DNA from: Echinococcus granulosus
Taxonomy: Eukaryota > Platyhelminthes > Cestoda > Cyclophyllidea > Taeniidae
Length of the DNA stretch: 64,000 nucleotides
Assembly (NCBI RefSeq): GCF_000524195.1
Contig: NW_020170381.1
Location: 1,642,153-1,706,152, forward strand
Direction of reading: 5' to 3'
Positions 1-12,375 of this stretch are shown one piece after another (within the stretch, counting starts at the first letter, position 1; each line of letters begins with the position of its first letter). Made by a program: the position numbers and the translations under genes. The notes under the pieces are model-generated. The model did not search any database. It had not been told where the DNA came from and worked only from the letters and a program-made list of their open reading frames with translations.

Positions 1-2050
1 CCCTTTTCCGTCCTACCAGAACAAGCAGCGAGAGAGAGAGAGAGAGAGCGAATTAGCCAGCTAGCAAACGAGCGAGCGAAAGAGCGTAGCGCAGTCTGCC
101 GTGTCGCCCGCACATTCCCCTACTCACACCGGCTGGCGGCACTTTTCTATAACACTGAAGCGACGACTTCCGATAGTTTTTTTGTCCTCCAACGCTTGTG
201 CGCGTGCAGGGCACTCTGGGGCGGTGATTTGGGGCGCGTTCACTGTTTTTTGTCGGGCTACTTGATTGCACGCATGGTTTTCATTAAAATAAATGTAGAC
301 AGGGCTGAGGCGACTAAGCGGGAGTCTGTTCTGACTTATTAAAGGGTTTGCATGACATCCGCTGTTAATTACTACTATCAATGTTGTAAGCTGAGAGAAT
401 GAGAGCTGTTTTTAAGTCCCGCGCGTCGCTTTCGTGAGGCTGATTACTGCTCTGGGACGCGACGTGTTTGAGCATCTTCCTCTGTTGAACTGGATGACTA
501 CAATGGCAAAACTGCTGCCTATTTTGGCCAATCAACCCAAACAGACACACTGTTGACACGTTTTGACGGCATACGTTTGTTCTTTCAAAAATTCAGCGGA
601 AAAATATTCTAACATGCACCAGCGCTCATCATAAGGCAGCAATATGGGCTAAGTAAGTTTCTTCAAGCAATTTTGATTCCCTGTCAACATGAGGCTATAA
701 ATTTTTTATTTAAGAGCCGTATCAAGCAAAGGAATTTATTGAGTAGTGATGGTAGAGTCTATGAAAACAGTTGTAAGGCTAGCAATTTTAAACCTAGGTT
801 GTTAATCTGACAAAGAGTAGCGCACACAAAGTAAAGACTTCGATAGGACTATTTAATAAAAATTTTCATTTGATTGTTCTTTTTCCTATCGCAAGTTACT
901 TCTTGCATTGCGGACTGTAATGAAGAGGGGACTGGTTAAGTAAAATTGGTAAAGCACAAACGGGAAAGCTTCTGACTGACTTGCAGACTACGGGAGTTTA
1001 TTACATCGACATGATGAAAAGTTTTCATGAATATGGGCTCTTTAATAATGTGGAAACGGCAATTTTGACATTTGAATGAATGAAACAAGTAAAAATTCCA
1101 AGACTGCATGCAAAGACATTTACATAAGAAAGCGAGTTCATTTTAGTGGTCCAATTTTCTGCTTCTGCATATTATTTAACCAGAAATTTAAGGAGGATCT
1201 AAATATAAATAAGCCATCATGTCACGGCGCAATGACAAGTCTATCGAGTGCCCTTAAAAATCTTTCGCTTAACAAACTGAACCTTAAAAATATGCTTGTA
1301 AAGTATTCCCCTTTTGTACACAGCAAATCTTCAGTGCCAGGGATATCTAAATGTTAGAGCCTAACAAAGACAATGGAGTGCGGGTAAAATGACATCGTCG
1401 CAGTGTGGGTTTTGCTGACTGCAACTGCAATTTGTGGGCGATGTGACAACTTTACTAACAGAAGTTAGAGGAGCGAGAGCACTGACTAGCCGCAGCCATC
1501 ATTAAGTTCCCCAGTACGGACAGATAACTTAGGGGTAGCCAAAGGCGTAACTTTGCCGAGAATAAAGCAAAACCTCATCGCACACGCAAAACGTGGCCAA
1601 ATGTCCATAGAATGACAATTCACCAGAAACTGTGTTATTACCTTTCACAAACAAGCAAATGCAGGTTGGACGAAACACACGAAGTAAGTGGTTGATTTGC
1701 AAATAAATACAAACAAAGTGCTAGAATATATGAACACTGAATCACTTTTAAAAGTAAAAAATATCGACTGGTTTTTGGAATGAGAGTTGATTTGTCTATG
1801 ATTCACGTACATCAGGCGTTTATGACAGTTGTCTACTTTGGTGACACCAAGTTAGGGGGAGGGGGGGGGGTTAAATTGGTTAGTGTTTGAGCTCAAAAGC
1901 ACTTTCGTGATGAGGTTAGCTATCGAGAACAGGGCCATTTGGGGAAGTGGACATAGGAGATAGTGAGACAATCTGCCTTAATAATAAAAAGAACTTGTAA
2001 AGGGAGGCCTTTATATTAATTGAAACACTGTATATATAATTAAACATGCT
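1..2050. other. non-coding stretch, no supported gene
   Basis: I see no exon that I can defend here. The first 250 bases are GC-rich and contain a GA dinucleotide run at about 30-48 followed by GAGC-rich sequence, which could be promoter or 5'-UTR material of a gene outside the window. A minus-strand reading at 124-381 ends at a GTGAGT donor-like site near 131, but its translation looks like nothing I know. A G-rich run lies at about 1856-1870. The rest is AT-rich and unremarkable. Confidence 0.6.
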
Positions 2051-2054
2051 AGAC

Positions 2055-2393
2055 TTAAAAAACGACCTCAAAATAAATACGCCTGCCTGGAGAAAGCCCT
2101 GGCGACCAACGAGACTGCCATATAAGTATGCTTTTTTTTCGCATCCAAAATGCATCCATTACACCCTGCAAACCCCCCTCACCCCCGAAGGGATCGGCGA
2201 ACACAGCTTGCCAGTCCCATTGGTGTTGTATGTAGTGGCGGTGGTGTCGATGTTGCAAGAGGCGTTTTCTGTACGCGTGCATGCGTGGGTGCAAGTGCGC
2301 TTGTGAGAGTACGTTAAGGAGGCGAGGATAGGAGAGGAGGCTTTCAAACGAGAGCGCAAGTACGAGCGAGACACCAGAGGCGGTAAAAATGGG
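2055..2393 (-). other. GC-rich island; possible second exon of the minus-strand membrane-protein gene
   Basis: This GC-rich block lies 750 bp downstream, on the minus strand, of the exon at 3143-3535. An acceptor-like TTTTGAAG ends at 2394. Reading from 2393 in phase 0, which is the phase required by the upstream donor, stays open for over 100 codons to a stop at 2055. A donor-like GTGAGG also occurs inside the reading. Against it, the block is full of GCATGCGTG-like low-complexity sequence, two other frames are also open over part of it, and the translation (His- and Arg-rich in the middle) resembles nothing known. It could equally be a CpG-rich promoter. I treat it as a candidate only. Confidence 0.25.
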
Positions 2394-3142
2394 CTTCAAA
2401 AGGAATATACCTCTCCTCTGCTGCTCCCTCTCCCACTCGCCTCACCTCTAATCCCTCCTCTCGCCCTTCCTCCGACAGAGGCGCATACTCCATGCGTCAT
2501 TTGAGTAATGGCCCATCCCTTTCCCGCCGTACGTGTGCTGTCAATGTACAAGACCGTGACTAGAGAGGGAACGGGAAGCTAGCGCAAATTGTCAAAGATA
2601 ACCGGCACATAATTAAAAATACTACTCTCAAATCGACCCTTATGACGATTTTGAGTGAAGATTTGTATCTTGCTCCTGTTACAGAGGAAATTAAAGTTAC
2701 TACACAGCGTCTTCCAAATAATCTTTTCAGACTAGAATTTAAGGCATGCCTGGTAAAAGAGGCCAGTTTACCTCTTCTAAAAGCATACTTTCTCAAGCTC
2801 GAGATCAATCGCAAATGCTGATGTTAAATTAAGAAGCTCGAATTTTATCAATATAAAGGATAAAATTTCTTAGAAATATTTTCCTGTTCACGGCTTCCAT
2901 GTTCTGTTGAAGGACGATCAAATACATGCTGTTAGAGGTCAACAAACCGTACTTAAGATGACCATGGTTTATATGACACGCTTTTCTTCTTTGTTAAAGC
3001 TGCTGAGGATCGTGATGGGACCTCCTTCACATAAGCAGTAGTCGCGTGCCTCAATGCCATATAGTTGACTTTACATAGAAACATGTGTAAAGGATGGCGA
3101 CAAGTGGGGGAGAAGAGGAAGGGGAATGAGGTTAGCACTTAC

Positions 3143-3535
3143 CGGTAGCAAGAGGGTGTAGAGTCGGCCAGTGACACGATTGGGGGAGACAGCTGCGGTC
3201 CAGACAGTGAGACCAGGCTTATCGGAGCTGACGCGGAGGCAGTGGCAGAAGAGCTTGAGGAGATGGGAGTCAAGGTCGGCGTCGGTGTGAGGTGCAAGGA
3301 GGAGCTGATCGCCTAGGGTGAGAGTGAGGGCGCGCGTATACAGTCCGTAATGACATAGTAGGAAGGTCGCTAGCCCTGTCGCGCCCACTAGGCACACTCC
3401 CTCTAACATGAGGCGTAAAAATCGTGGTAGCAGTTGTCTGTAGACAGCGATCGCAGTGAATATCGTCAGGCCGAGGAGGGCCACCGCGCTGGTCACCGTG
3501 AAGATGAGTGGCAGACTCGATGTTTCCTGCTTCAT
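3143..3535 (-). CDS. first coding exon of a two-TM protein, tentatively TMEM186/TMEM70/TMEM223-like
   Basis: The exon encodes 131 residues from an ATG at 3535-3533. An in-frame TAG nine bases before it fixes the start, and an acceptor-like CTTTAG lies just upstream. It ends at a strong GTAAGT donor in phase 0 (last coding base 3143). The protein has a short polar N-terminus, two hydrophobic segments at about residues 9-31 and 39-62, then a soluble domain ending in RLYTLLLP. That layout (membrane hairpin, then a small beta-rich domain closing on a strand of the form G-R-x-Y-x-x-L) is the one known from TMEM186, TMEM70 and TMEM223, inner-mitochondrial-membrane factors for respiratory-complex assembly. 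The family call rests on architecture and weak pattern similarity. The base composition is much richer in GC than its surroundings, as in the confirmed exons of the window. The remaining exon(s) were not firmly found. Confidence 0.5.
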
Positions 3536-6500
3536 TTCCTTCTACTCACTAAAGCGAGTAGAAAGTTTTCTCATTAAGACTGAGCGCATGTACTTTTTAC
3601 CCAAATAAATATCATGGAAAAGTGGACCTATGCGTCCTAAGAGGTCCTATAGTTGTGCTTAGTAGTTTATAATTATGGGATAACAAATGTGAAGTCGTGC
3701 TTCTCAACCTCATTTCTCAAAATAGTGTGGTCCCTTCGGTGTTCAACTTTGTACATCCCTAACGAAAACAAGAATTCGGCATGGCTTAGTCAAAGGGCTA
3801 GAAAGTAATGACATAGTTCACTAATAATCGTAATTCCCTGCATTTATACTTCGTTATAACTTATAACTTTGCTCGTTTTGATGTTACGTCCTATTATTAC
3901 TAGTCGCATTCAACCGGTAGACCTACATATTTTTCTGACCTTGGTTACCCTCATCATCGTTTTGACAAGGCAATCAAGGATACAAAGTAAAGGACAAGAT
4001 AAATAAATATTTACCATTCAAATACGCATAGAGGAATACCGATCCAGAACGATTTTGAGGGCAAATTACTTTAGAGAGTAACTCCTGAAAGAACAGCATA
4101 AAATACGCCACCCAACACACGCTCATGGTGCATTCTTTCACCGTATTTTTGGTGCAGTGTATTTAAGAGTTACTGAGGCATTTCATTTATTTAACCAATG
4201 AATGCAATAGATTAATCTTGAGTCTCTTTTTCTTAATTGTTTATTTATTTAGTTATATGTTGTTACTACCATAACCCAGATTTATCAATCACCTCACTAG
4301 TAAAAAGATGAGGGTTTTAGGAAAGACCACTTTGATTTTTGAATGACGGAAAAAAACATAGATTTTTTAACAGAGATATTTTTGCTCTTTGGAGTGATGA
4401 AGTAAAGCGGTTGGCATACAGCACTGCTGTGGCCTCCAAAACCAAAAGACTGGCGGCCCACAGCAATTGCGCCCCCTCCCCCCACTCACCATCCCTCCTG
4501 CACTATCGATGCCCCCATCAACAGGCCCACGGTTGTGCCCACTGGGGCGCGGAAACTAGGCCTTCTCATTTATCATATGGGAAAGTAATCACTGGTCTCA
4601 TTCTTCACCTATTTACATGTGTGTCTCCAGACATCGTCAGTTAGGGTGCCTGATGGTGGCGGTGATGCTGACGGTGATAGTGCAGACGCAGCAGTCCGTT
4701 AGCGGAGTCTGCGTGATTGCGTGCGTGCGTACGTATTCCTCTTGTCTCTCTCTCGCCCCTCCGTTAATGATGCTTTTGTGTGTGTGCTTGATGAGATGCT
4801 AAGGCAGCATCAGTCTCTGCCTCTGTGGGAAGAGATGCAGAATAGGGAACACACCCTCAGCCGCTGCTGCATGTCCAGATTTTTGATGTAGCGATATATG
4901 TTCACTATTTCAGGTGTAGGGATTCTAACGCCGCTTTTTTAAGCCCCTCTCTATGTTTATCTCTTGACGGATAGAGTAAGAAGGCAATTGATGCTCCACC
5001 TCACCACACGGTCAATCTATTCTTTGAGTCGATTCTGTTGCATGCCGTCAGAAAGCAGAGCAACGTCATGTCTGTTTCACTATTGCAAAATAAAACTCTA
5101 AATCTCCTTTGGCTATTTTGAGTAAGTAATATTTCCCATCTTTGACAAGACACTTATACGCGAATTCTGAAGCAACTGTTGGGTTGTAGGGGATTTCGAG
5201 GACTAATAAAACCGTTAATTAATCTAGCCATAAGGAGAACTGAGTTGAAACTCTATGTTTAAATCACGTCAACTCATGAAACCTAAGGAAAAAATAACTG
5301 AAAGCATTTCCACTGCTTTTAATACATTGATGGTTTAAAAACTGACAGCCCTCGTGGACTTCATTCCCACAGTCATGCAATTTGCCCTTACCACTTGGGC
5401 ATTATTTTGCATTTTGACGACAAAACGCCACGTTGTTAAGGGATAAAATCAAATAGTGAGTCTACTTAAACCTATTGTAAAGTGGTAAGGAAGGGGAATC
5501 TGTTGATTGCGTATGCAAGAGGGCAGAAATTACAAACTAAACCCCAACAGCCTCCCCATTACAACATGGAGCCAAATTTCGTTTGAAGCATTATTGTCTA
5601 AGATTTGATAAAGTGATGAATAGATGAAATGAAGTCTATTCTCTTTGTCGAAAGGATTCAGTCAATGGGCGTGTGGGTTTCGGTGGATTGATGTTAAATA
5701 CTTATTTTCTAATAAATGATTTGAGGAATTCGATTAATTTTACTACCTCGTGAAAACATCTACCATACAGAATAGCAGTGAGGTTTTAGTGGCCCTCTTG
5801 TTCAAAATTTCAATTTTAATTATTCATTTTTCCTCTCATATCACACCGTGGGCTAAAACACACACTAACACTGAACTAGGGTGCAAAACTAATGACCCAT
5901 GTATATCGTCTTTATCGCCGCCACGAACCGTCCAGAAAGTACTTTAAGACGGGGGGTTAAAAATACGCCAAAGATCCCTTCTACTACCTGACAGATTCCA
6001 CTTTCCCATTTTTTGGCAAAAGTGGAGTTCATCACACTAAGAAAATGGAACCTACTGCTCTTGCCATTAAACTTCGAAGTAAACCTCCACCCTCGATACA
6101 ATAATACAGGCGTTCTACTTTTCTTTCTTCAGTAGACACAAGTGAAGGTGCCGTGTGAGAAATTGTAAAGAAATAGAACCTCCTACCTCGCTAGTGATCC
6201 ACTTCAATGTGTTGAGAATACGTGCTCTTTCAAAATCCACCCTATCCGAAATCTGACAGTATCACGGCGGACCCTCACAATGCTCACCTCTGATGTGCCG
6301 TGCCCTTGTTGAGACGAGTTGCTAAAGCGATTTTTCACTGAGAAAAATTAATATAAAATATGCATACCTGGCGTTTGTGCAAATGCATCTGTGTGGAGAT
6401 GTGCCGATTGGGAAAAATGAAATAATGACTCGATAGTTAAATAAATTTGATTGCCAAAAACTAAATGCGGATCGGATTTCGCCTCAAAAATTTCAACTTT

Positions 6501-8470
6501 TTCACTCATAATATCCCCCAACGATAAACAGTGTGTTGGAAACCTTACAAAATCAAATTTTTACAATATATTATTATTTTGGGATAGCTTTACGAAATGT
6601 GGAAAAAATTTCATGCGTGAACTGAAATGGCAAAGAAATGCATTAACTGTATTTTCCACCATTATTATAAATCGTCACAAGATGCCACACTTTATCTATC
6701 ACTTAAGTTGCTGGGTAGAATTTTATTCACTTGTGTTTCTATGACACTGGCCGTACTCGACACTACAGCGTGTAGGGTGTAGGTAGGCCTTAAACGCTTT
6801 TCTTTGTTTATGAATTACAATTCCATATTCACAATGAAGTTGCGGTAGTTACCAAGCAAGGCATATAAAAGATTCGATAGCACACAACTGAATCACTAAG
6901 AGACGGGAACACTAGAAAGAAAGCACAAATACTACCAACTACTAGGAAGGGTGATATGCGTGAACCAATGGGGACAAAAGCCATATCCAAGCCGATGAGT
7001 GCGTTAAAAGGAATTTAAAAAATTCAACGGGGATTGCAGTTAACTTACCGACGGCTGCGAATATGCTTGATTAGATGTCATACCAAAGGACTTGCAACCC
7101 TCCACACGGCCAAACCAATGGCCATGACGCAATTAGCATAAGGCTGATGCATAATATAGCATTGCCAAAGAGCATATGCAAATATAATTCTTTGAGGAAG
7201 ATCAGATCCACATCTGCTGGTTCACTCCTTAATTTTGGCCATTGTATGTATACACCTTGTACGCATACACCTCAAATAATAGGCGTTAACATGAGTAGAT
7301 GCTTGCGTTACTTTTTTCTAGTTATGCCAAATGGATAGACACCTCTCGAATAGTAATTTTAAAGCCAGATGAGTACAGTTAAAAAGGTGAATAAAAAATA
7401 TGGAACTCATTAGTGTTAAGAGACGCCAATCGTCTAATTTCTTCGCCAATTCGATAGTGATTTCAATTCTGCGATTAACCTCCCAGACCCATCTAGTCAT
7501 ATTTTTAATATCCTCCGTTTATTTTCCTATGTCTTAGTTCACAGTAATTGTCTATAAGTACGACGCGATTCCAAACGCTTATAGACATTTTTTAATAGAC
7601 CGTCATTTAAATTACTTAGAAGGGGAGTTTGGACGAGGCGCGCGCTACGTTTGTGTCTGCGAATGCAAAAAAACACGAGCAGAGCTACGCACGCACACTT
7701 GAGCGTCCAGATAAGTAGGAATAAAATACTGATTTCCCCAGTGGTACATCCACTGCTTGCCACTCCCCATTCACTATACCCTGCCCAGCACTTTTCTGCC
7801 CGGAGGGTTGGAAAAAGCGGCTGCGCAACCAGACGCGTCGGCAATAAAATAAAGAAGTTGGACACAAATCGATGGTTCAGTAAACTCATTAATATTTCCT
7901 CCGCGTGGGAGAGAGGGGGATGAGGGGCGGGTTTGCCGTGGCGGGACGGTGGACGTCTTGCAATGGGGAGGGGAGAAAGAGAAGGCAACAATTACATAGT
8001 TGATCTTCTGCAAAATTATCTTATCAAACAGGGTGGAGACAGTGCACACAATGGTTTGGTAATTTAATCAAAGGGAGTTTCGGCCTGACGGTGTCGAACC
8101 CAAAACAAAAAAATCACTTTTTGTTCAACAGTTTGTGGGTGAAGTAAGCGAGGATGCGTTCAGCATTTGCAAAAACTACCAAACGCGAAAACAAAACATA
8201 GTCTACGTGTTTGAAAACATTAAGTTCGCAATTTGCGAAAAGTGCATTAATCATAGGTGGCATGCATCATACAATTCCAATATTAGGGAAAAGATAAATC
8301 TCCGAGGATTTGTTACTAAAGCTAAGTATTCTAATTAATCCATCTATCAGACGCCTCAGAATCTAGTTGTTAATACTGAACTAAAATCACACAAATAAAC
8401 AAGCCATTAAAGCAAATATTAATAGTTTCGAGTGGATTTTTGCATTGTGAACGACTGAATAAGAACCGCG
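3536..8470. other. non-coding stretch, no supported gene
   Basis: No exon could be supported on either strand. I looked for missing TOG1 exons of the plus-strand CKAP5-like gene and saw none, although exons shorter than about 40 codons could escape notice. A GC-richer patch at about 7620-7990 is open on both strands at once and is more likely promoter-like or repeat-derived than coding. The rest is AT-rich with many short A and T runs. Confidence 0.55.
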
Positions 8471-8478
8471 GTAGTACT

Positions 8479-8652
8479 TTGGTTTTCTGTTTATCTCTTC
8501 GTTTGGGTTATGCAGGCACTCAAGGCTCTGTCATTATACTTCCGCTGAGCGGCATGGCCAGTTGCCCCTTAGTCATTCCCTACGCCGGCAACGCATATTC
8601 CGCCCAAGTAGTATGGCTTCTTTTGGCTTCAGGCAAGACTCAGGGCGCTACA
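8479..8652 (-). repeat. dispersed ~190-bp repeat, copy 1 (subfamily A)
   Basis: This is a degenerate member of a family seen six times in the window. On the plus strand it starts near TTGGTTTTCTGTTTATC, carries GGCACTCAAGGCTCTG, and ends CTTCAGGCAAGACTCAGGGCGCTACA. In the opposite orientation the unit runs TGTAGCG...CCAACA, which has the TG...CA outline of a solo LTR. The strand given is that TG...CA orientation. It shares the GCACT(T/C)AAGGCTC block with copies 4 and 5, whereas copies 2 and 3 have different middle sequence. Confidence 0.5.
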
Positions 8653-9546
8653 CATTCTTAAAACCGCGCATACAAGTTTGCAACTCTCTAGAATGAGTAT
8701 GAGTGCTACTTCTTTGCCGATTGCCTTAACAACTTGCATAAAACAGTTTTGAGTGACCAATATGGTTACATGTGATTTATGAAAGAAATAGTCGAATAAA
8801 GGAGATTTCTACCTATAAATAATTTACACTTAATTATCACACACACATTTCCTAAGTCTGATTAGAAATAGCAATGCTCTTAACATGGGCATTAAAGAAT
8901 TAAGATTTGCGCTCTAGTGTCATAAAAAGTAGATTCGCAAAATGAAAATTGGTATGCTTGTGTTCATTTTTTACATGAAAGGAAAAAAATTTAACGCGTT
9001 ATAGAAAGTAGTGGCAGATGATTACCCAAACGACTACTACCTGCCTTTCTACAAAACGGTAAAACTATCTTAACTTTTGAAGGGCCTGTGTTTCGAGAAT
9101 TTTAGGACAGGAGTACTGTTTGTTCTAAACTTACTCTGGGAAAAAGCAGTGAACTTCATTCTTCTCCGCTCATTTGATCTCCGTACTGGTTAAGGCCTAT
9201 TACGACCCCAGAAAGGATGGAGAAGCAACATCGTTGCCAACTCCAAGCGAATCCGATCTGAAAGGGCAATTGTCATGATTTCCATAACTGATCAACAAAA
9301 CTTAGTGCTACTGAGGGAGAGTATCTATCGCAGATGGCTGAATCTGTGAAGACACCCAAGAGACGGATTAAAGTGACGTCGATTTAACGATCAGTCAAAT
9401 CTTAAGTCCTGTTAGAAGCCACTAGCAACTAAAGCATTGCCAGACTTGAATAATGTGAAACCTTATATTTTGAAACTCTCTGCAACATCTATATGGCAAT
9501 GTTAACTGCATGAATAAGTGACACCTCTCCCACGTTTCTACCAGCA

Positions 9547-10392
9547 GTGTAATATGTTGGTTGTTTAACTCTTGGTTTTGGTAAAGGGACACTCTGGGTC
9601 TCGGCCATCTGTACCTTCGCCAGGTGGGCTGCCCTCGGATCCAGCCTATAGTCCCAAGCCATATTATATGTTAAATATATATATATATATTCTACCGCAG
9701 TATCATGTCTTCTTTCGTCTTCAGGGAAGTCTCGGGGCGCTACAGCTGAGTGGAACTTAACATGGACTGCCGCGCATCACCAAAATGAGGTCAAAGTGTA
9801 AAGTGTGAATGGAAGCAGAATGGTAGCCCCGTGATACTGGAGCAGCATCTATTCTTCAGTAGAACAAGGCCAACAGAACCTCCGACAAAATCCACGGATA
9901 GGACGAAGCTCTACCCATAAGAGAGTTGTTGGGATACATTGCTATCGTTGAGAACGAAGTCCATAGAAAAAATTGAGTTATGTAGAGGTCTAACGCTTTG
10001 TCTGACCACATGCCAAAAGATTCAAGATTTTCGGTCCCCTCAGTTTTACTCTCGCCTGGAGGCTTGGCCAATGGCCGCGCCAGGAACCACCCATCCCCTC
10101 TGCACACACGTATTAAGTCTCCCTATCCATTGGAACGGGTTATTACAACTTCAAGAAAGAATTTGAAGTGCTGCAGTACTGTCTATTCATATGTAGCGTC
10201 CCAAGACTTTCCTGAAGACGATTGAAGATATTATACTAGAGCGAAATATATATGTACATATATTTGACATAGAGAAGGTGTTGGGGCTACTGGCATAGCC
10301 CGAAGGCCAGCCCACTCGGCGAGGTACAATGGCCAAGTCAAAAGTGGCTCTTTACCACACGGACCGTTAAACAAACAACCAACACATTACAC
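9547..10392. mobile_element. 846-bp inverted-arm element built from two facing ~198-bp repeats
   Basis: The left arm at 9547-9744 and the right arm at 10192-10392 are imperfect reverse complements. Both begin, reading inward, with GTGTAATRTGTTGGTTGTTT, share TGGGCTG-containing middles, and end CTTCAGG(G/A)AAGTCT(C/T)GGG(G/A)CGCTACA. The roughly 450-bp centre has no long open reading frame. Two explanations fit: a non-autonomous element with long terminal inverted repeats (fold-back or MITE-like), or two solo LTRs of the TGTAGCG...CCAACA family inserted head to head. The shared GTGTAAT outside the TG...CA boundary favours the first. I found no clear target-site duplication. An AT microsatellite lies in the left arm at about 9674-9690 and an AT-rich palindrome in the right arm near 10244-10262. 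Confidence 0.6.
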
Positions 10393-11253
10393 ATACTTAA
10401 GTGCCTAGAGTATTTAGGATACGAGGACTTTCATCCGCATAAACTACTAGGAGTACGTTTGCATTCGCTCTGTACAAGCCATCCGGTCCATTTAAAAATA
10501 TTGCTAATATTTCACAAAATCCTAATTAAATCTGAAAGTGACCACAATTCAGCTAAATTCACGAAGCTATTTGTACTAAATTCTTGATCACGACACCACT
10601 CCGAACAAGTTGCTTTAAACACATCATCTCAAAGTTTCTTATGCATATAGATTACCTACTCTACGCTTAACTCACAATGAAGCATTTAAGAAAATTGTTT
10701 TGTTTATGTGTAGAACTTTTGCATGTGAAAAGTGGCAAATTTAATTGCGGATTTAACGGCCTTGGAATTGAGCTGGCCAAGTAGGTGAATGGCGTTGGCT
10801 TCGCCGCATGTTCACTGACTCAATTCTTAGCTTCTTAAATCTTGGTCACATAGGGTCGTAAGTTTAATGGCCTTCATGCGTAATACGATTTTGGGGACGA
10901 GGTTTTGGCTTTTGTAAATATGTTATTTAGACGCTTTCTGAGGCAGAAATAAGGAACATAGTGTTTTTTTGATTGAAGTTGCAATTACTTTGTGGTGCTT
11001 AGTAATGAAAATTGTGTGGTGGTATATTTTCTTCAAACAGGGTGCTCACGGTAAATGTACTGCCTTACCCTTCGTTTAAAAATCACTTTAAACTTATTTC
11101 ATAATTTCTTCCTTGGAAGTAGGACTTAGGTGTCCGTTTTGGTAAATTTGAGGTATATTCCTGAAATTATTGGGCTGCCTTGAATTTCTTACCAGTTTCA
11201 CCAAGGTTTTTGTCTTGATTCACTACTTATTTACGTCTACATTATTTTTACAG
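10393..11253. other. upstream region of the CKAP5-like gene
   Basis: AT-rich sequence between the inverted-arm element and the first supported exon of the CKAP5-like gene. I see no TOG1-type coding exon, no clear TATA box and no CpG-rich promoter. It ends in a good polypyrimidine tract and TTTTTACAG acceptor at 11240-11253, so it behaves as an intron or as outron sequence ahead of a trans-splice site. Confidence 0.5.
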
Positions 11254-11288
11254 CTTAGGGTTACTCTGGTCATCAGCCACTAAAAGTC

Positions 11289-12375
11289 ATGAATGAGCTC
11301 GTTGAAAAACTTGTAAGTGGTTTTTTATATCGCGTTTAGGAGAAAACATTTCGTTTTATCTATTTTATCCCCTTTTCAGTCCTCAAAACGTTGGAATGAA
11401 CGAAAGGAGGCGTTGGACAGAATCGATGCTAGACTACGATGTGGTGTTTGCACACAACTCGAAGCTTCTGATTTAGTAAACGCACTTATTAACGTAAGTT
11501 GAGCGTTTGTTCACGTTCAAGACTCTGTATGTTTCCGCTACCTTTTTTAGGTTCTATTAACTGATACACACCTACAGTTGGTTGCGGCAGCAGCGAATAT
11601 TATTACCCGTGCGGCTAACACGATGAAAGAGGATTTTGCGCCTTTGTCCAAGCCAACTCTGCTAGCCTGCTTATCGGGACTTAGATCTAGTAAACCTTTC
11701 GTCATTTCAGCGCTTCGCTCTACCGTTGATGCAACCTTTAACACTGTGAGTTTTAATTAATAAAGTACTACTATGTTGATGCTCTTCTCTCCCCACATAC
11801 TTGATTTCCGTTTGCTCTTATTAATTTCCCCACCATATCTTTCCAAGTCCAATTATTCTACGTAAGCACGTCAATTTTTAGTATAAGCCTTTCATTATAC
11901 AGCAAGAATAATATTTTGCCTTTGGGCAACGACAAGTGCGTGTGCAGCGCCAAGCCTTTCCTCTTTAAGCTCTCGATGGAGGCGATAACAGAGGCAGTTT
12001 TAGTGAGTTTATCAGACAAGGCCGCCAATCCAACCATGAAGGAGGAGGCGGTGGGGTTGTTGGGTCGCGCCTTGCAAGCGTCAGGGGGTTCCGCTTCCAT
12101 CACGGTTCGGCGAACCCTCTTCCGACGTCTGCTGTCGCCCCTCGTGGAGCTGATGGAGGCGCGCAGCGACGGAGTGCGTGAAGCTGCTTGCCATACCCTC
12201 GCTATCGCGCGCCGCTACCTCGACGATGACTCTATCTACGCCCGACTCACTCTCGACGTTTTCGATGATAACAAAAAGGCTCGCATTGATCTCGCCTACC
12301 AACGCCTTTCCGCCGTTGCCAAAAAGGTTGAGCGTCCTCCCAAGGCTGAATCCACTTTGGCTGATGCCAAAATGG
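11289..12375 (+). other. TOG2-type domain (exons 1-4 of the CKAP5-like gene)
   Basis: Residues 1-235. The opening helix LVEKLSSKRWNERKEALD matches the start of human TOG2 (DKIEAKKWQERKEALE), keeping the Trp and the ERKEAL stretch that sits at the tubulin-binding edge. The later blocks, LQLVAAAANIITRAA and SDGVREAACHTLAIA, match the corresponding HEAT repeats (VALAAKCLTGLA and APEVRDAAFEALGTA). That assigns it to TOG2 rather than TOG1. The exon boundaries fall in loops between HEAT repeats. Confidence 0.85.

Noticed and set aside
29..49. GA dinucleotide run as a regulatory GAGA element
   Set aside because: It is a simple microsatellite at the window edge and no promoter or gene can be tied to it.
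2560..2814. Minus-strand reading as second exon of the membrane-protein gene
   Set aside because: The attractive TTTTACCAG acceptor opens in phase 1 while the donor at 3143 is phase 0; in phase 0 a stop follows after five codons.
7539..7991. 150-codon minus-strand reading with a hydrophobic segment
   Set aside because: It overlaps a 90-codon plus-strand reading, composition is Pro/Arg/His-rich as in random GC-rich DNA, and no family is recognisable.
8071..8095. GTCGAACC-like stretch as a tRNA T-arm
   Set aside because: No matching A-box, acceptor stem or anticodon arm could be drawn around it.
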